From JAVBLG01 sp031553655 (GTDB taxonomy: Bacteria; Desulfobacterota; Desulfovibrionia; Desulfovibrionales; Desulfovibrionaceae): a DNA stretch of 64,000 nucleotides. Under the pieces are notes generated by a model, which saw nothing but the letters and a program-made list of their open reading frames with translations, was not told where the DNA came from and made no database searches. Every line of letters starts with the position of its first letter. Within the stretch, counting starts at the first letter, position 1. Positions 1 to 9,266 of the stretch are shown piece by piece. Position numbers and translations under genes: made by a program. The stretch is taken from the NCBI GenBank assembly GCA_031553655.1, contig JAVBLG010000091.1:1-64000 (forward strand), in the 5' to 3' direction.

Positions 1-38
1 CTCCCCCTTCCAAAACTCTTGATTTCCTTCGGACAGAG

Positions 39-67
39 ATGTATTCTTTTAGCATACACAAGAATAC
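39..67. promoter_or_regulatory. Inverted-repeat operator upstream of toxin-antitoxin pair
   Basis: TGTATTCTT at 39-47 is mirrored by AAGAATACA at 59-67, a perfect 9-bp inverted repeat with an 11-bp spacer about 60 bp before the antitoxin start. Ribbon-helix-helix antitoxins usually bind such palindromes and repress their own operon, so an autoregulatory operator is the natural reading. This is inferred from position and symmetry only. Confidence 0.5.
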
Positions 68-128
68 AGTGCAGGTTATTGCAAATAAATCAGCGAAAGC
101 CTGTAAGAACAACGCACAGGAGACGATT

Positions 129-374
129 ATGCAATCCGTAACTACAGTACGGTTTGAACCGGAAATTCGTGAGCGGCTTGACAAGATGGCCGAGCGTATG
201 GATAGGCCCCGCGCCTGGCTCATTAAAGAGGCCGTTGCTCAATATCTTGAGCGCGAGTCGTGGTATTTGTCCGAGGTGCAGAAGGGAATGGATGATGTGG
301 AGGCTGGTCGAGTGATCTGCCATGAAGAAGTGGCGGCGCGTTTGAAGGCCCGAGGCTTTGATGTCGCCTCTTGA
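129..374 (+). CDS. Ribbon-helix-helix antitoxin (CopG/ParD type)
   Basis: An 81-residue protein that should bind DNA as a ribbon-helix-helix dimer and neutralise the toxin encoded next to it. Residues 4-50 fit the fold: a short beta strand (TTVRFEPEIRERL), then two helices with the PRAWLIKEAV segment. The C-terminal half would wrap the toxin. I chose the ATG at 129 because an AGGAG ribosome-binding site lies just upstream; the frame is open further 5' but that stretch carries the palindromic operator. The stop overlaps the toxin start, which is typical of a translationally coupled type II pair. The family is clear; the exact subfamily is not. Confidence 0.85.
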   Translation: MQSVTTVRFEPEIRERLDKMAERMDRPRAWLIKEAVAQYLERESWYLSEVQKGMDDVEAGRVICHEEVAARLKARGFDVAS

Positions 375-663
375 TTCCTCGCCTGTCAAATGGACGGAAA
401 GCGCCTGGGAAGACTTGAACAGCATTGCTGATTATCTGCTTTCGGAGGGCGTTGTTTATGAAACGGCAAATGCTTTTTTAAAACGGATATTCAAAGCTCC
501 GGAGCATCTTGCCGCATTCCCTGGAGCCGGCAAACCGGGAAGGTTGCCCGGCACCAGAGAGTGGCGCGTCAAGGGGGCGCCATACGCGCTTATTTACGTA
601 ATGCGTGACAGTAAAGTGCATATTTTGCGAGTGATACACGATAGACGCCGGTTTCCGGAGTAA
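361..663 (+). CDS. RelE/ParE-family toxin
   Basis: A 100-residue toxin of the RelE/ParE superfamily. The N-terminal WTESAWEDLNSIADYL is the usual helical opening, and the C-terminal EWRVKGAPYALIYVMRDS followed by ILRVIHDRRR is the characteristic beta sheet with a basic end. It overlaps the antitoxin gene by 14 nt (ATG at 361; a TTG three bases earlier is less likely). ParE members poison gyrase and RelE members cut ribosome-bound mRNA; the sequence alone does not decide between them. The pair sits alone in front of pbpC with no sign of a mobile element around it. Confidence 0.85.
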   Translation: MSPLDSSPVKWTESAWEDLNSIADYLLSEGVVYETANAFLKRIFKAPEHLAAFPGAGKPGRLPGTREWRVKGAPYALIYVMRDSKVHILRVIHDRRRFPE

Positions 664-706
664 TTTCCGGCGGCGTAGAGCGTTGGTATTATTGCAGGCT
701 GGAAAA

Positions 707-3091
707 ATGAAAGTTTTGAAAGGATGGATGGGGGTTTGGGGGAAGGAAGGAAAAATTTTCCAAAATTTTTCCTTCCTTCCCCCAATATTTCTATTACTAC
801 TTCTTTTTTTTATATATTTTTATTACTATAATTTAGAAAAACCGCCGCTGTTTGACGGAGTGCCGTTTTCGACCAGGGTGGTTGACAGGCATGGGGGCTT
901 GCTGCGCCTGGGGCTGACAGCGGATCAGAAATACCGCGTGTTCACTCCTTTGGAAGATACTGCTCCGGAACTGGTTGAGGCCACGTTGCTATATGAGGAT
1001 AGGTTTTTTTATTGGCATCCGGGAGTGAACCCCGTTGCGTTGCTACGGGCCGCCTGGGGGACTTTTGTGACCGGAGGGCGGCGATTCGGGGCTTCCACCA
1101 TTACCATGCAGGTGGCGCGACTGCGTTTTGGGCTCAATACTTCGACGATAGGGGGCAAGCTGCGCCAGATGAAACTGGCGCTGGCACTGGAGCGGCATTA
1201 CGGAAAGCGTGAAATATTGGAAGCCTATTTCAATCTGGCTCCATACGGAGGCAATGTTGAGGGAGTAGGGGCGGCCGCGCTGGTTTACTTTCACAGCGAG
1301 GCCCGCAAGTTGACTTTGAGTGAAAGCCTGGCTCTGGTAGGGGTGCCGCAAAATCCTACTCGGCGCAATCCCCAAAAAGAATCTGAACGTGGCGCTTCGG
1401 AGCTGGCGGCGGCGCGGGCGCGCATTTCGGCCATCTGGCTGACGGAGCATCCTGAGGATGCGGGTAATGCTTTCTTTCATCATTTGCCGCTGACCGTGCA
1501 CGGTCCGGCCGATTTGCCCTTTCTTGCGCCCCATGTGAGCATGGAGGGATTGGCGGCTGGGACGGAACATCAATATATTCTCACAACCATAGACCGACGC
1601 GCCCAGGAGCTGCTGGAAGGCCGCATTCGCGGTTTTGTAACCAGAGGGGCGCGCAGAGGTATAAAGAACGCTTGCGCCGTGCTTGTGCATTGGCCCGGCA
1701 TGGAAATAAGGGCGCTGGCCGGTTCGGCTGATTTTGGCAATACAGCTATCCAGGGGCAGGTTGACGGCACCAGAGCCAGACGTTCGCCCGGCTCCACTTT
1801 GAAGCCTTTCATTTACGCTTTGGCTTTGGAGCAGGGGCTTATTCACCCGCGAACCTTGCTTTATGATGCTCCGCGAAGCTTTAAGGGCTATGAGCCCGAG
1901 AATTCCGACGGGCGTTTTCGTGGTCCGCTGACGGCACGCGACGCGCTGGTGGAAAGCCGTAATATTCCGGCCATCAATCTGGCCAATCAGTTGCGTAGTC
2001 CTGATTTATACGAATTTTTACGTGAGGCCCGCGTAGAGCTTACCCGCACCCGTAATGAATATGGTCTGGCCCTGGTGCTGGGTGGGGCGGAAGTGACCCC
2101 ACGCGAACTGGCGGCACTTTATGGTGTGCTTGCCAATCGCGGGGTGTGGAATGCACCTATTTTGTTTCGTAATATAGAAAAAAAACTGCCGTCTGTCCAT
2201 TTGCTGTCGCCTGAGGCGGCGGCTCTTGCTTTGGATATGCTCAGAGACAATGGTACGGCCCGGCGCGTTTCTTATATAGGCCTTAATACACCAAAATTGC
2301 CTGTTTATTTTAAAACGGGCACTTCCAACGGTTACCGCGACGCCTGGTCTGCCGGGATTTTCGGTCCCTATGTTCTGGTGACCTGGGTGGGCAATTTCGA
2401 CGGCAAACCTAATATGGCCTTTGTGGGGGCCACGTCGGCGGCGGAGCTTTTTCTTGATGTGGCCGAGGCCTTCGGCACGGCCGAAAGATTGGAAGATACG
2501 GTCTTGAATCATATGGGCGAGCTTAATCTTGCCAAAATTCCGGTATGCGCCGACACCGGCGACATTGACGTTTCACTGTGCCCGGAAAAAGTGGCTTCCT
2601 GGTTCATACCAGGGGTATCGCCCATTGCCTCTTCGGGCATTTATCGGGAAATTATGATTGACGAAACCACCGGGCTACGGGCCTGTCCCGGCCGGGAAGG
2701 AAAAAGGGAAGCTTGGGCCTTCTGGCCTTCGGACTTGCGCAATATGTTTCGTGAGGCTGGGACGAGCAAAAAGCGGCCTCCGCCCTTTGGGGCGGATTGC
2801 GCGGATGAACGCGGCGGCGAAACTTTGGGACATGCCCCTGTAATTTTAAGCCCCAAAGATCGCCTGGTGTATCAGCGCGGGGCTGGTGATTCAGTACGAG
2901 TAGTCCTTCTGGCCAGGGCCGAGGCTGATGTGCGGGAGCTGTACTGGTTTTATGGCAAGACTTTCATAGGCCGGGCCGCGCCCGAAGAGCCTGTCTATTG
3001 GACTCCGCCCGGCGGGCGCGGAATAATACGGGTGAGCGACGACTTCGGGCGCATGGACAGCCGGGAGATCAGCGTAGAACTTATTCCGTGA
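707..3091 (+). CDS. pbpC: Penicillin-binding protein 1C, bifunctional glycosyltransferase/transpeptidase
   Basis: A 794-residue inner-membrane enzyme that polymerises and cross-links peptidoglycan. After one N-terminal membrane segment (about 25-45) comes a GT51 domain with YEDRFFYWHPG (Glu97) and GASTITMQVAR. The transpeptidase domain carries SPGSTLKPF (Ser363), ESRNIPAIN and KTGTSNGYR (Lys536). A C-terminal PBP1C-type domain (about 700-794) ends the protein, and the order and length match PBP1C. The 5' end is odd: a 24-bp palindrome at 736-785, belonging to a dispersed intergenic repeat family, lies between the possible starts (707, 728) and the membrane segment, and encodes part of it. No start codon is available after the palindrome, so it must be translated. 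The gene stands alone, convergent with skp. Confidence 0.93.
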   Translation: MKVLKGWMGVWGKEGKIFQNFSFLPPIFLLLLLFFIYFYYYNLEKPPLFDGVPFSTRVVDRHGGLLRLGLTADQKYRVFTPLEDTAPELVEATLLYEDRFFYWHPGVNPVALLRAAWGTFVTGGRRFGASTITMQVARLRFGLNTSTIGGKLRQMKLALALERHYGKREILEAYFNLAPYGGNVEGVGAAALVYFHSEARKLTLSESLALVGVPQNPTRRNPQKESERGASELAAARARISAIWLTEHPEDAGNAFFHHLPLTVHGPADLPFLAPHVSMEGLAAGTEHQYILTTIDRRAQELLEGRIRGFVTRGARRGIKNACAVLVHWPGMEIRALAGSADFGNTAIQGQVDGTRARRSPGSTLKPFIYALALEQGLIHPRTLLYDAPRSFKGYEPENSDGRFRGPLTARDALVESRNIPAINLANQLRSPDLYEFLREARVELTRTRNEYGLALVLGGAEVTPRELAALYGVLANRGVWNAPILFRNIEKKLPSVHLLSPEAAALALDMLRDNGTARRVSYIGLNTPKLPVYFKTGTSNGYRDAWSAGIFGPYVLVTWVGNFDGKPNMAFVGATSAAELFLDVAEAFGTAERLEDTVLNHMGELNLAKIPVCADTGDIDVSLCPEKVASWFIPGVSPIASSGIYREIMIDETTGLRACPGREGKREAWAFWPSDLRNMFREAGTSKKRPPPFGADCADERGGETLGHAPVILSPKDRLVYQRGAGDSVRVVLLARAEADVRELYWFYGKTFIGRAAPEEPVYWTPPGGRGIIRVSDDFGRMDSREISVELIP
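736..785. repeat. G/A-rich palindrome, copy 1 (inside pbpC 5' end)
   Basis: A 24-bp perfect stem (736-759 with 762-785) with a two-base centre, built of GGGGGAAGGAAGG then AAAAATTTT. The same architecture recurs at 24556-24605, and related palindromes occur at 3187-3243 and 25985-26071. Unlike the others, this copy is inside coding sequence. Confidence 0.85.
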
Positions 3092-3186
3092 GGATATTTT
3101 GCGAATGCCGGCCTTTGGCAATGTAAATAGCCAAAGTAAAAATACTCCGGGCTTAAATAAAAGTTTTTGGTAAAGGGGGATGGGGG

Positions 3187-3243
3187 TACGGGGGAAGGGG
3201 GGAACCCCTTTTTACCAAAAAGGGGTTCCCCCCTTCCCCCGTA
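3187..3243. repeat. G/A-rich palindrome, copy 2; probable bidirectional terminator
   Basis: A 27-bp perfect stem (3187-3213 with 3217-3243) and 3-nt loop between the convergent ends of pbpC and the skp-like gene. The stem contains CCCCTTTTT/AAAAAGGGG, so either strand gives a G-rich hairpin with a U run, suited to stopping transcription from both sides. Confidence 0.7.
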
Positions 3244-3268
3244 TTTCCCCAGTATTTACGTCACCTCT

Positions 3269-3302
3269 AGCATTTCTCGCATTTCATTCGCAAAACGCTC
3301 TA
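3269..3302. repeat. AGCGTTTTGCGAATGAAAT hairpin repeat, copy 1
   Basis: AGCATTTCTCGCATTTCATTCGCAAAACGCT folds into an imperfect hairpin and belongs to a dispersed family with further copies at 15286, 21617 and 57228 and decayed copies elsewhere. It sits just past the stop of the skp-like gene. Confidence 0.6.
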
Positions 3303-3314
3303 TTTCTGGGGCGC

Positions 3315-3851
3315 TTATTTCGAGGTGTCTTTTTGGGTATCCTTGGGCGGGTTTACCGTAACTGAGGGCAAATCCGCGAACTTGGGTTGAAGCTTGTTCA
3401 TTTCCTTCATCACGGCGTCGGTAACGTCAATGCCGGCGTCGGCGTCAAGCATAAGCTCGCGGTTCATAACGGCGGTATAACGCTTGTTAGCGGCGCGCCA
3501 GGTTTTGACGGCGCCGACAAGAAGATCATTAAGCATTTTCAGAACAGCCTGACGCTCCAGACCCATCTGGCGTTCCAGGGCCATAAACCCGTCGCGCAGG
3601 GCGGCCTGGGCTTCGGCGGTTTCTTCCTTGCCTTTGTAAAGCGCCTGGAGATCATCCATACCCTTTTGCAGCACCTGGCGTACCTTGGACAGATGTTCTT
3701 CACCGGCTTTGCCCGGAGTGGATTGAGAGAAAATACGCGCCGTGTCGACAACAACTATTCCTGATTGCGCGGAGGGAGAGGCGGCAAAGGCCGGGAGCGT
3801 AAGCGCACAGCTTATGAGCGTGAGGGTGGCGGCCATCAGAAATTTTTTCAT
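3315..3851 (-). CDS. Skp/OmpH-family periplasmic chaperone
   Basis: A 178-residue periplasmic protein with a clear signal peptide (MKKFLMAATLTLISC to a cleavage near PAFA-AS, about residue 24). The mature part starts with the beta strand IVVVDTARIFSQS, typical of Skp/OmpH, followed by a long charged helical arm (about 45-125) and a C-terminal return strand. Skp trimers hold unfolded outer-membrane proteins in transit. The usual neighbours bamA or lpxD are absent, so the outer-membrane role is taken from the family and not from context. The ATG at 3851 with AAGGAA upstream is preferred to a TTG two codons earlier. The C-terminus is Lys/Asp/Thr rich. Confidence 0.75.
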   Translation of the reverse strand: MKKFLMAATLTLISCALTLPAFAASPSAQSGIVVVDTARIFSQSTPGKAGEEHLSKVRQVLQKGMDDLQALYKGKEETAEAQAALRDGFMALERQMGLERQAVLKMLNDLLVGAVKTWRAANKRYTAVMNRELMLDADAGIDVTDAVMKEMNKLQPKFADLPSVTVNPPKDTQKDTSK

Positions 3852-3887
3852 TCTCAAGTTCCTTGTAGTTGAATTATAATATTTTTT

Positions 3888-6800
3888 TTAAAGTGCCTTT
3901 ACCCAGTTACCTACCGTCTCCAGCAGCAAATTAGGATCAAGGGGCTTGGTTATATGTCCGTTCATTCCGGCATCAATGCTTTTTTTATAGTCGCCTTCCA
4001 TGGCATTGGCCGTCATGGCGATAATGGGTATGGACGTCGCGTTTTCTTTACCGCTCTGGCGGATACGCCTGGTGGCTTCAAGACCGCCCATTTCCGGCAT
4101 CTGTATATCCATGAAGATTAGATCGAAGTCCTTTTGTTCGAACATCTCCACGGCTTCTCTGCCGTTTTCGGCAACTTCAATTTCCAGGTCAAGCTGCCCC
4201 AAAATGTCCACAGCAATATTTTGATTGATGTCATTATCTTCGGCCAACAAAATATGCGCGCCGTGCACCTGCTCGCGCAGATACTTGATTCTGTCTTCAC
4301 GGTGAACCGGCGCGGGCGGCGGCACATTGTCGTCAGTACCGGACAGAGCCTTGTAAATGGCTTCAAGCAGGGTGGAGGGCATAACCGGCTTGTTGAGGAA
4401 GTATCTCAACCCCAGGCTTTCGCCCTGTTGCAGGCAGTCATCATAATCATGGCCTGAAACCATCAAAATTTGCGGAGGGGTGATGATGTCCGGCCGTTCC
4501 AGAATAAGGCGCGCGGTTTGCAGCCCGTCAAGACCGGGCATTCTCCAGTCGAGCAACACCAGCTGGTAGGGGGCTTTCTGCACGGTGGCTTCGGCCAGTA
4601 CCGTCAGTGCCTCTTCGCCGGAGCTTACCCCCAAAGGAAAAATATCGAAGGAGAGCAGTGTCTCTTCAAGTATTTCTCGGGCCATGGGGTTGTCATCAAC
4701 AATAAGAACCCGCAATTGCCTGATATCAGGGCTTACTATTTGCCTGGGCATTTCGTCTTCGCCGGGCAGCCCCAGGCGCAGCAGCACATGGAAAGTGCTG
4801 CCCCGGCCCGGAGCGCTGACAACCCATATTTTGCCGCCCATCAACTCGGTCAGGCGTTTGCATATGGCCAGGCCAAGGCCTGTGCCGCCATATTTGCGGG
4901 TTATGGAACCGTCCGCCTGGGTGAAAGAGTTGAACAGTTTTCCGGACTGGTCTTCGGAAAGGCCTATGCCGGTATCGTCAACAGCAAAGTGCAGCACCAT
5001 GCTTTTGTCGAGCATTTTTTCGTCGTCCAGCCCCCTGGTGTTGTCAGGGAAAATGGAAACCACAATTTGCCCTTCCGCCGTAAATTTTATGGCATTGCTG
5101 CACAAATTGTTCAAAATTTGGGAAATGCGCAAGCTGTCGCCAAAAAGATTTTCTGGTATTTCTGGTGAAATGCGGAACAGGAATTCCAATCCCTTTTGCG
5201 CCGCCCGGTAGGCGAACAGGTTTTCCAAATCCTTAAGTATGGTCGAAAGCGGGAACGGCCTGTACTCAATGGTCATTTTATTGGCTTCCATCTTGGAAAA
5301 ATCCAGGATGTCGTCGATAATGCCCAGCAGATTGTCTGCTGCCCGCTGTATTTTTTCAAGGAAGTCAAACTGGCGAGTGGTCAGTTCCGTTTTTTTCAAC
5401 AGATAGCTCAAGCCCATGATGGCGTTCATGGGCGTGCGTATTTCGTGGCTCATGCGGGCCAGGAAGTCGCCTTTGGTTCTGGTGGCTTCCTCGGCTTGTT
5501 CTTTGGCCAGCATCAATTCTTTTTCATAGCTTTTAATATCAGTTATGTCCACCAGCCAGCCCATAATGGCAGATTCGCCGTCATAGACAACCCAGGTGGC
5601 GGTGATGAGCATGCTGCGTATGCTGGTGTCGGGAGCGAACATTTGGGCATTATGATTGTAGATTATGCCATGCTTGCCCACATGGGAAATGATGATGTTT
5701 TTGTCTTCATCGTTGATGAACCCGCTGTCTATGGGTTCGCCTATGCCGCAGCGCACCAGTTTGATAAAGGCGGGGTTGGCAAAGCGCACAATATGGTCAA
5801 TGCTGATTACAAAAACTCCGGCCGGCGCGCTGTCCAGAATGCGCTGCAACTGGGTGCGCTCCTTGTCCAGGGCGGTTTCGGATTTTTTGATTTCGCCCAG
5901 ATCGCGGATTATAACCATGAGCGCCTCGCGGCCTCCGGCGGTTACCGGCGTAAGCGTAATTTCGCAGGGAACCGGCGTTCCGTCGTATGCGCGGAAGTGC
6001 CATTCAAAGCGTTCCAGCCCGTTCTCTCTGGCCAGGGCCGCGTGACGATCGGACTCTGTGACGCTAAGTTCGCCATTAGGTTGGAATTCGGGTAAAAAGC
6101 GCTGCCAGTCGTCGGCAAATTCCGATGCGGAATTTATTTTGAGCATTTGTCGACAACTTTCGCTGCAATCCACCAATTCCCGCCCGATGGTGATCATGTA
6201 AATGCCGGACGATGCCTTGTACAGGGCGTCCATGCGGTGCTGGAGTTCCCTTGCTTCGGTAACATCTTTGAAAAGCAGCGAAAAGCCTATGCGTAAGCCG
6301 TCTTTATGCACGGGAATGGTGAACAGCTCAGCTAGAAAACGCGCGCCGCCCTTGCGCTTCAGCCACATATCCACATGGTTGTTGCCTTCGAAATGGCCGC
6401 AAAGATCGCCCGGCAGTTCGTCTTCGTCATTTTTTTCGTCATGATGCCCGATGTCTTCGCAAATGCTGCTCCAGTTCATCCCCGAGAGCAGCTCGTCAGC
6501 GCTGTAGTCGAGTAGTTTGCAGGCGGCCGGGTTGGTAAAATTGATTTCTCCGGACGGAGTTACGCTTAAAAGCGCGTCGGGCATGGAATCGAGTAGCAGT
6601 TTCAGCTGCTGCTCCGCAACGATCAGTTCCTGATTGCGATCGCGTACAATATCTTCGAGTTCTTCGCGGTGTCTGGCCAAATCGCCGACCAGGGCCTGCA
6701 ACACCCGCTCAAGCACCGACAGATCGTCGCTTTTGTCAAGAGCCGCTGGCGGAAGCTCATTTTCCTTCAAACCCTGACGGGCCAGGGTAATGCAGTTGCG

Positions 6801-7736
6801 CAAGGTTTTGCCCATGCTGCGGGTTGCCAGAAGTATGGCTATAAAAATGCAAAGGCAACTGACGGCATTAGCCGCTATGATACGGTCGCGGTTTTTGGCG
6901 GCCTGTTCCAGAACTCCGGACATGTCGGAAATAACAACCGTGCACCAGTGCAGATGGGGATTTTTTTCAAAGCTCAAAAGCTTGTCGCGGCCGTCGATCT
7001 GTATTTCCATGTTGCCGCTGTTGGCGCTCATTACCTTGGGCAGCCATCCGGAATAGAAATTCTCAGATATGTCTGATTCTTTCCCGGTGGAATTAAAAAC
7101 AATTTTTCCTTCCTGATTTATCAACAAAACTTGGCTGTCCAGATCCGGGGGCACAAGTTCCTTGATGTCGTCCTTCAGGCTGGACAAGGGAACAAAAATG
7201 GCGAAAACCCCTGTAATGTCGCCACGTTCATTGCGTACCGGTTCGGCTATGGCATAAACGGGAACATTGATGTCAAGAGCCACAAAAGGGCCGTACAGTA
7301 CTGATTCACCAGATATGGCCCGGCGGAAAAAATCGCGTTTGCTTCGATTGCTGGTGGCCTGAGGCAGCGAGCTGGCCACAATGTCGCCATGAGCATTGAT
7401 TAATAGAAGATATACGTCGATTTTGGAAAAACTGTTGATCCTGTGCATGAGCGCAATTATTTTGTCATGAACGCTTTTTTTCCGCGTTTCGTCCAGATTT
7501 TCATTCAGGACTTCGCCCACGGGCAAAAGCTCGATATAGGACTGTAAAAGATTGCGGCTGGCCACTATTGAATTTTCAAGGTTGACGTCAACGCTGGATA
7601 TGGTCACCGCGTCACGCTTCTGGGCTATCTGCCTCAAAGTGCGCTGCTGCATGGTGTATTCAAAAACAGCCGTGGCGGACATTCCCAGAAGGATGATCAC
7701 AAAAATGGCAAGGAGAATACGTAAGCTGGTGCGCAT
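3888..7736 (-). CDS. Hybrid sensor histidine kinase: Cache sensor, three PAS, HisKA-HATPase, two receivers
   Basis: A 1282-residue membrane kinase. A membrane helix (about 7-27) precedes an extracytoplasmic double-Cache-like sensor (about 30-275, with AISGESVLYGPFVALDINVPVY), then a second membrane helix (about 284-305) and a linker. Three PAS domains follow (about 375-490, 505-620, 630-745). The HisKA box SHEIRTPMNAIMG places the phospho-acceptor at His764, and the HATPase shows NNLCSNAIKFT and GGTGLGLAI. Two receiver domains end the protein, with phospho-acceptor aspartates Asp1063 (LLDWRMPG) and Asp1210 (IFMDIQMPEMGG). No HPt domain or output regulator is encoded nearby, so the phosphorelay must continue elsewhere. 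The signal is unknown; Cache domains usually bind small metabolites. Confidence 0.92.
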   Translation of the reverse strand: MRTSLRILLAIFVIILLGMSATAVFEYTMQQRTLRQIAQKRDAVTISSVDVNLENSIVASRNLLQSYIELLPVGEVLNENLDETRKKSVHDKIIALMHRINSFSKIDVYLLLINAHGDIVASSLPQATSNRSKRDFFRRAISGESVLYGPFVALDINVPVYAIAEPVRNERGDITGVFAIFVPLSSLKDDIKELVPPDLDSQVLLINQEGKIVFNSTGKESDISENFYSGWLPKVMSANSGNMEIQIDGRDKLLSFEKNPHLHWCTVVISDMSGVLEQAAKNRDRIIAANAVSCLCIFIAILLATRSMGKTLRNCITLARQGLKENELPPAALDKSDDLSVLERVLQALVGDLARHREELEDIVRDRNQELIVAEQQLKLLLDSMPDALLSVTPSGEINFTNPAACKLLDYSADELLSGMNWSSICEDIGHHDEKNDEDELPGDLCGHFEGNNHVDMWLKRKGGARFLAELFTIPVHKDGLRIGFSLLFKDVTEARELQHRMDALYKASSGIYMITIGRELVDCSESCRQMLKINSASEFADDWQRFLPEFQPNGELSVTESDRHAALARENGLERFEWHFRAYDGTPVPCEITLTPVTAGGREALMVIIRDLGEIKKSETALDKERTQLQRILDSAPAGVFVISIDHIVRFANPAFIKLVRCGIGEPIDSGFINDEDKNIIISHVGKHGIIYNHNAQMFAPDTSIRSMLITATWVVYDGESAIMGWLVDITDIKSYEKELMLAKEQAEEATRTKGDFLARMSHEIRTPMNAIMGLSYLLKKTELTTRQFDFLEKIQRAADNLLGIIDDILDFSKMEANKMTIEYRPFPLSTILKDLENLFAYRAAQKGLEFLFRISPEIPENLFGDSLRISQILNNLCSNAIKFTAEGQIVVSIFPDNTRGLDDEKMLDKSMVLHFAVDDTGIGLSEDQSGKLFNSFTQADGSITRKYGGTGLGLAICKRLTELMGGKIWVVSAPGRGSTFHVLLRLGLPGEDEMPRQIVSPDIRQLRVLIVDDNPMAREILEETLLSFDIFPLGVSSGEEALTVLAEATVQKAPYQLVLLDWRMPGLDGLQTARLILERPDIITPPQILMVSGHDYDDCLQQGESLGLRYFLNKPVMPSTLLEAIYKALSGTDDNVPPPAPVHREDRIKYLREQVHGAHILLAEDNDINQNIAVDILGQLDLEIEVAENGREAVEMFEQKDFDLIFMDIQMPEMGGLEATRRIRQSGKENATSIPIIAMTANAMEGDYKKSIDAGMNGHITKPLDPNLLLETVGNWVKAL

Positions 7737-7754
7737 ATGTATTTAATACCACCG

Positions 7755-8528
7755 TCAGCGTAGTTCGCCAAGATCGTTTACTACCAGGTCGGGCCGACGG
7801 GAAAGCGTGGGCAAATCCTCGGCGCGGGCCTCGCCGCTGAGCACAAGAATAAACGAAATTCCGGCATTTTCCGCCAGAAGCTTGTCTGTTGACAGTCTGT
7901 CTCCGACCATTACCATACTTTCCTTGGAGTAACGGGCCAGCAGGGGGGCCAGCACGGCCGGATCGGGCTTGCCGAAAACATGATCGGGGCGGCGGCCGGT
8001 AGCGGCGGCGTAAAGGGCCATAAAGCTGCCGGCATCCGGCAGCGGGCCTTGCGGCGAAGGGCAAACCAAATCTGGATGGGTAGCCAGAAAGGCCACTTTT
8101 TCGTTTTGCAGCAAAAGGGCCGATTCCGCCAATTTTTTGTAGGTAAGCTCGGTGTCGTAGGCCAGAATTACGGCTTCGGCCTCGGTGGCGCTTTCTTCAA
8201 GCCCCGGCAGCCTGCGGTGCAGATCAGCACAAAAATCCCCATTACCAACCAGATAAACCTTGCGGATGCCGTTGGCGCGCAAATGATCAACCAATGGCGT
8301 GACCGGCGAGAGAAAATGCTCCGGTGTGGCCTCTATGCCCATGCCGTTGAGCTTCTTCACATAAGTGTCGGCCCCTTTGGAGGTATTATTGCTGAGGAAA
8401 AAAAAGTCCTTTTCGCGCCAATGGCGCTTTATGAAATCAACCGCCCCGGTTATGGGCCTGTCGCCCAGATACACGGTTCCGTCGAGATCGAGCACAAAGC
8501 AGCTTTTGTCCTTGAGCGCAAGAGCCAT
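7755..8528 (-). CDS. HAD-superfamily hydrolase, NagD-like phosphatase
   Basis: A 257-residue cytoplasmic HAD (subclass IIA) phosphatase. Motif I is FVLDLDGTVYLG near the N-terminus, motif II is FFLSNNTSKG, and motifs III/IV are FGKPDPAVL and MVMVGDRLSTD. The cap between motifs II and III is of the NagD type, whose members dephosphorylate nucleotides, phosphoglycolate or sugar phosphates. The substrate cannot be read from the sequence. It lies 18 bp upstream of the hybrid kinase on the same strand, so the two may be co-transcribed, although no functional link is known. Confidence 0.85.
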   Translation of the reverse strand: MALALKDKSCFVLDLDGTVYLGDRPITGAVDFIKRHWREKDFFFLSNNTSKGADTYVKKLNGMGIEATPEHFLSPVTPLVDHLRANGIRKVYLVGNGDFCADLHRRLPGLEESATEAEAVILAYDTELTYKKLAESALLLQNEKVAFLATHPDLVCPSPQGPLPDAGSFMALYAAATGRRPDHVFGKPDPAVLAPLLARYSKESMVMVGDRLSTDKLLAENAGISFILVLSGEARAEDLPTLSRRPDLVVNDLGELR

Positions 8529-8659
8529 TATCGCTTCCTTTGCGGTTGTCTGGAATTATTTTCGAGGAGGCCAAGATTAACGCAAGCGCTGTTACAATAC
8601 AACTGCGAAAAGGGAAAGTAAAATTCGACGTGGGCGAGAAAAAGTTCGAGGCCGGGATG

Positions 8660-8692
8660 AAAAGAGGGCATCTCCCGTGTGGAAGACGCCCT
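8660..8692 (-). terminator. Rho-independent terminator after the mini-flagellin gene
   Basis: Read on the minus strand, AGGGCGTCT and AGATGCCCT (8684-8692 and 8665-8673) form a stem followed by CTTTTC. It lies about 30 bp past the stop of the flagellin-like gene. Confidence 0.6.
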
Positions 8693-8721
8693 GAAGGATA
8701 TATTCAACTTGTTTCCAGGGG

Positions 8722-9072
8722 CTATCTCCCCAATAACGCCACCGCCATGCGCGGCATATTGCAGGGCTGTACCAGATTGTCAACCGGGACCCGCGCTTGC
8801 AGCCTGGATCTCACAAACCTGACCATATCCATGGCTACATCCATGTCCGCCAACCGCGTGCGTGCGGCGGTGAGGTTTTCGGCCTGCATCTTCAACTGCA
8901 GCAGCGTGTCGCCAAGTCCGTTAAAAGTTTCTTCTCCGGCCCTAAGTTCCGTAATAACAGCCGCGTTGCGCGCCACAGCATTCTCTTCCGCCACGGCGCC
9001 GCCGCGTGCGCGACTTTCCGACAATCCCTCTTCCGGCTCGCTGAGCCTGGTATTGGTAATGATGAGCGACAT
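8722..9072 (-). CDS. Miniature flagellin-like protein (D0-type ends only)
   Basis: Only 116 residues, yet it carries both ends of a flagellin. The N-terminus MSLIITNTRL resembles the usual MSLxINxN opening. The last 50 residues, ENLTAARTRLADMD then MPRMAVALLGR, align with the flagellin C-terminal helix (NLNSARSRIEDADYA to VPQNVLSLLR in Salmonella) with the same spacing to the end. Everything between, normally 200-400 residues, is reduced to about 55 mostly helical residues. The start at 9072 has GGAGGAAT upstream. A sigma-28-like promoter (9239-9266) and a terminator (8660-8692) suggest a working transcription unit. A single cysteine sits near the C-terminus. It could be a decayed flagellin, but an open frame with intact signals argues for use. 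Confidence 0.65.
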   Translation of the reverse strand: MSLIITNTRLSEPEEGLSESRARGGAVAEENAVARNAAVITELRAGEETFNGLGDTLLQLKMQAENLTAARTRLADMDVAMDMVRFVRSRLQARVPVDNLVQPCNMPRMAVALLGR

Positions 9073-9238
9073 ATATTCCTCCCTGAACTCAGCCGCAGTT
9101 GATGCCACGGAGAAAAAAGGTCTGCCCGGCGCGCGCCTCCCTGCGCCACCGGTCATATTCACAAAAGATTATTTTCAGATGATCATGATGCGAATATTAA
9201 AGCGTCTTCGCTTTACCCTCTTTTCCTACTTGTCTGCT

Positions 9239-9266
9239 TTATCGGTTGACTATATAGAAGGCTTTA
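9239..9266 (-). promoter_or_regulatory. Sigma-28 (FliA)-like promoter for the mini-flagellin
   Basis: On the minus strand TAAAGCCT (9266-9259) and ACCGATAA (9246-9239) are separated by 12 bp. The FliA consensus is TAAAGTTT-N11-GCCGATAA, so the match is good apart from one extra spacer base. It lies about 165 bp ahead of the start codon; the leader holds a TAAAGCG/CGCTTTA hairpin near 9198-9214. Confidence 0.5.
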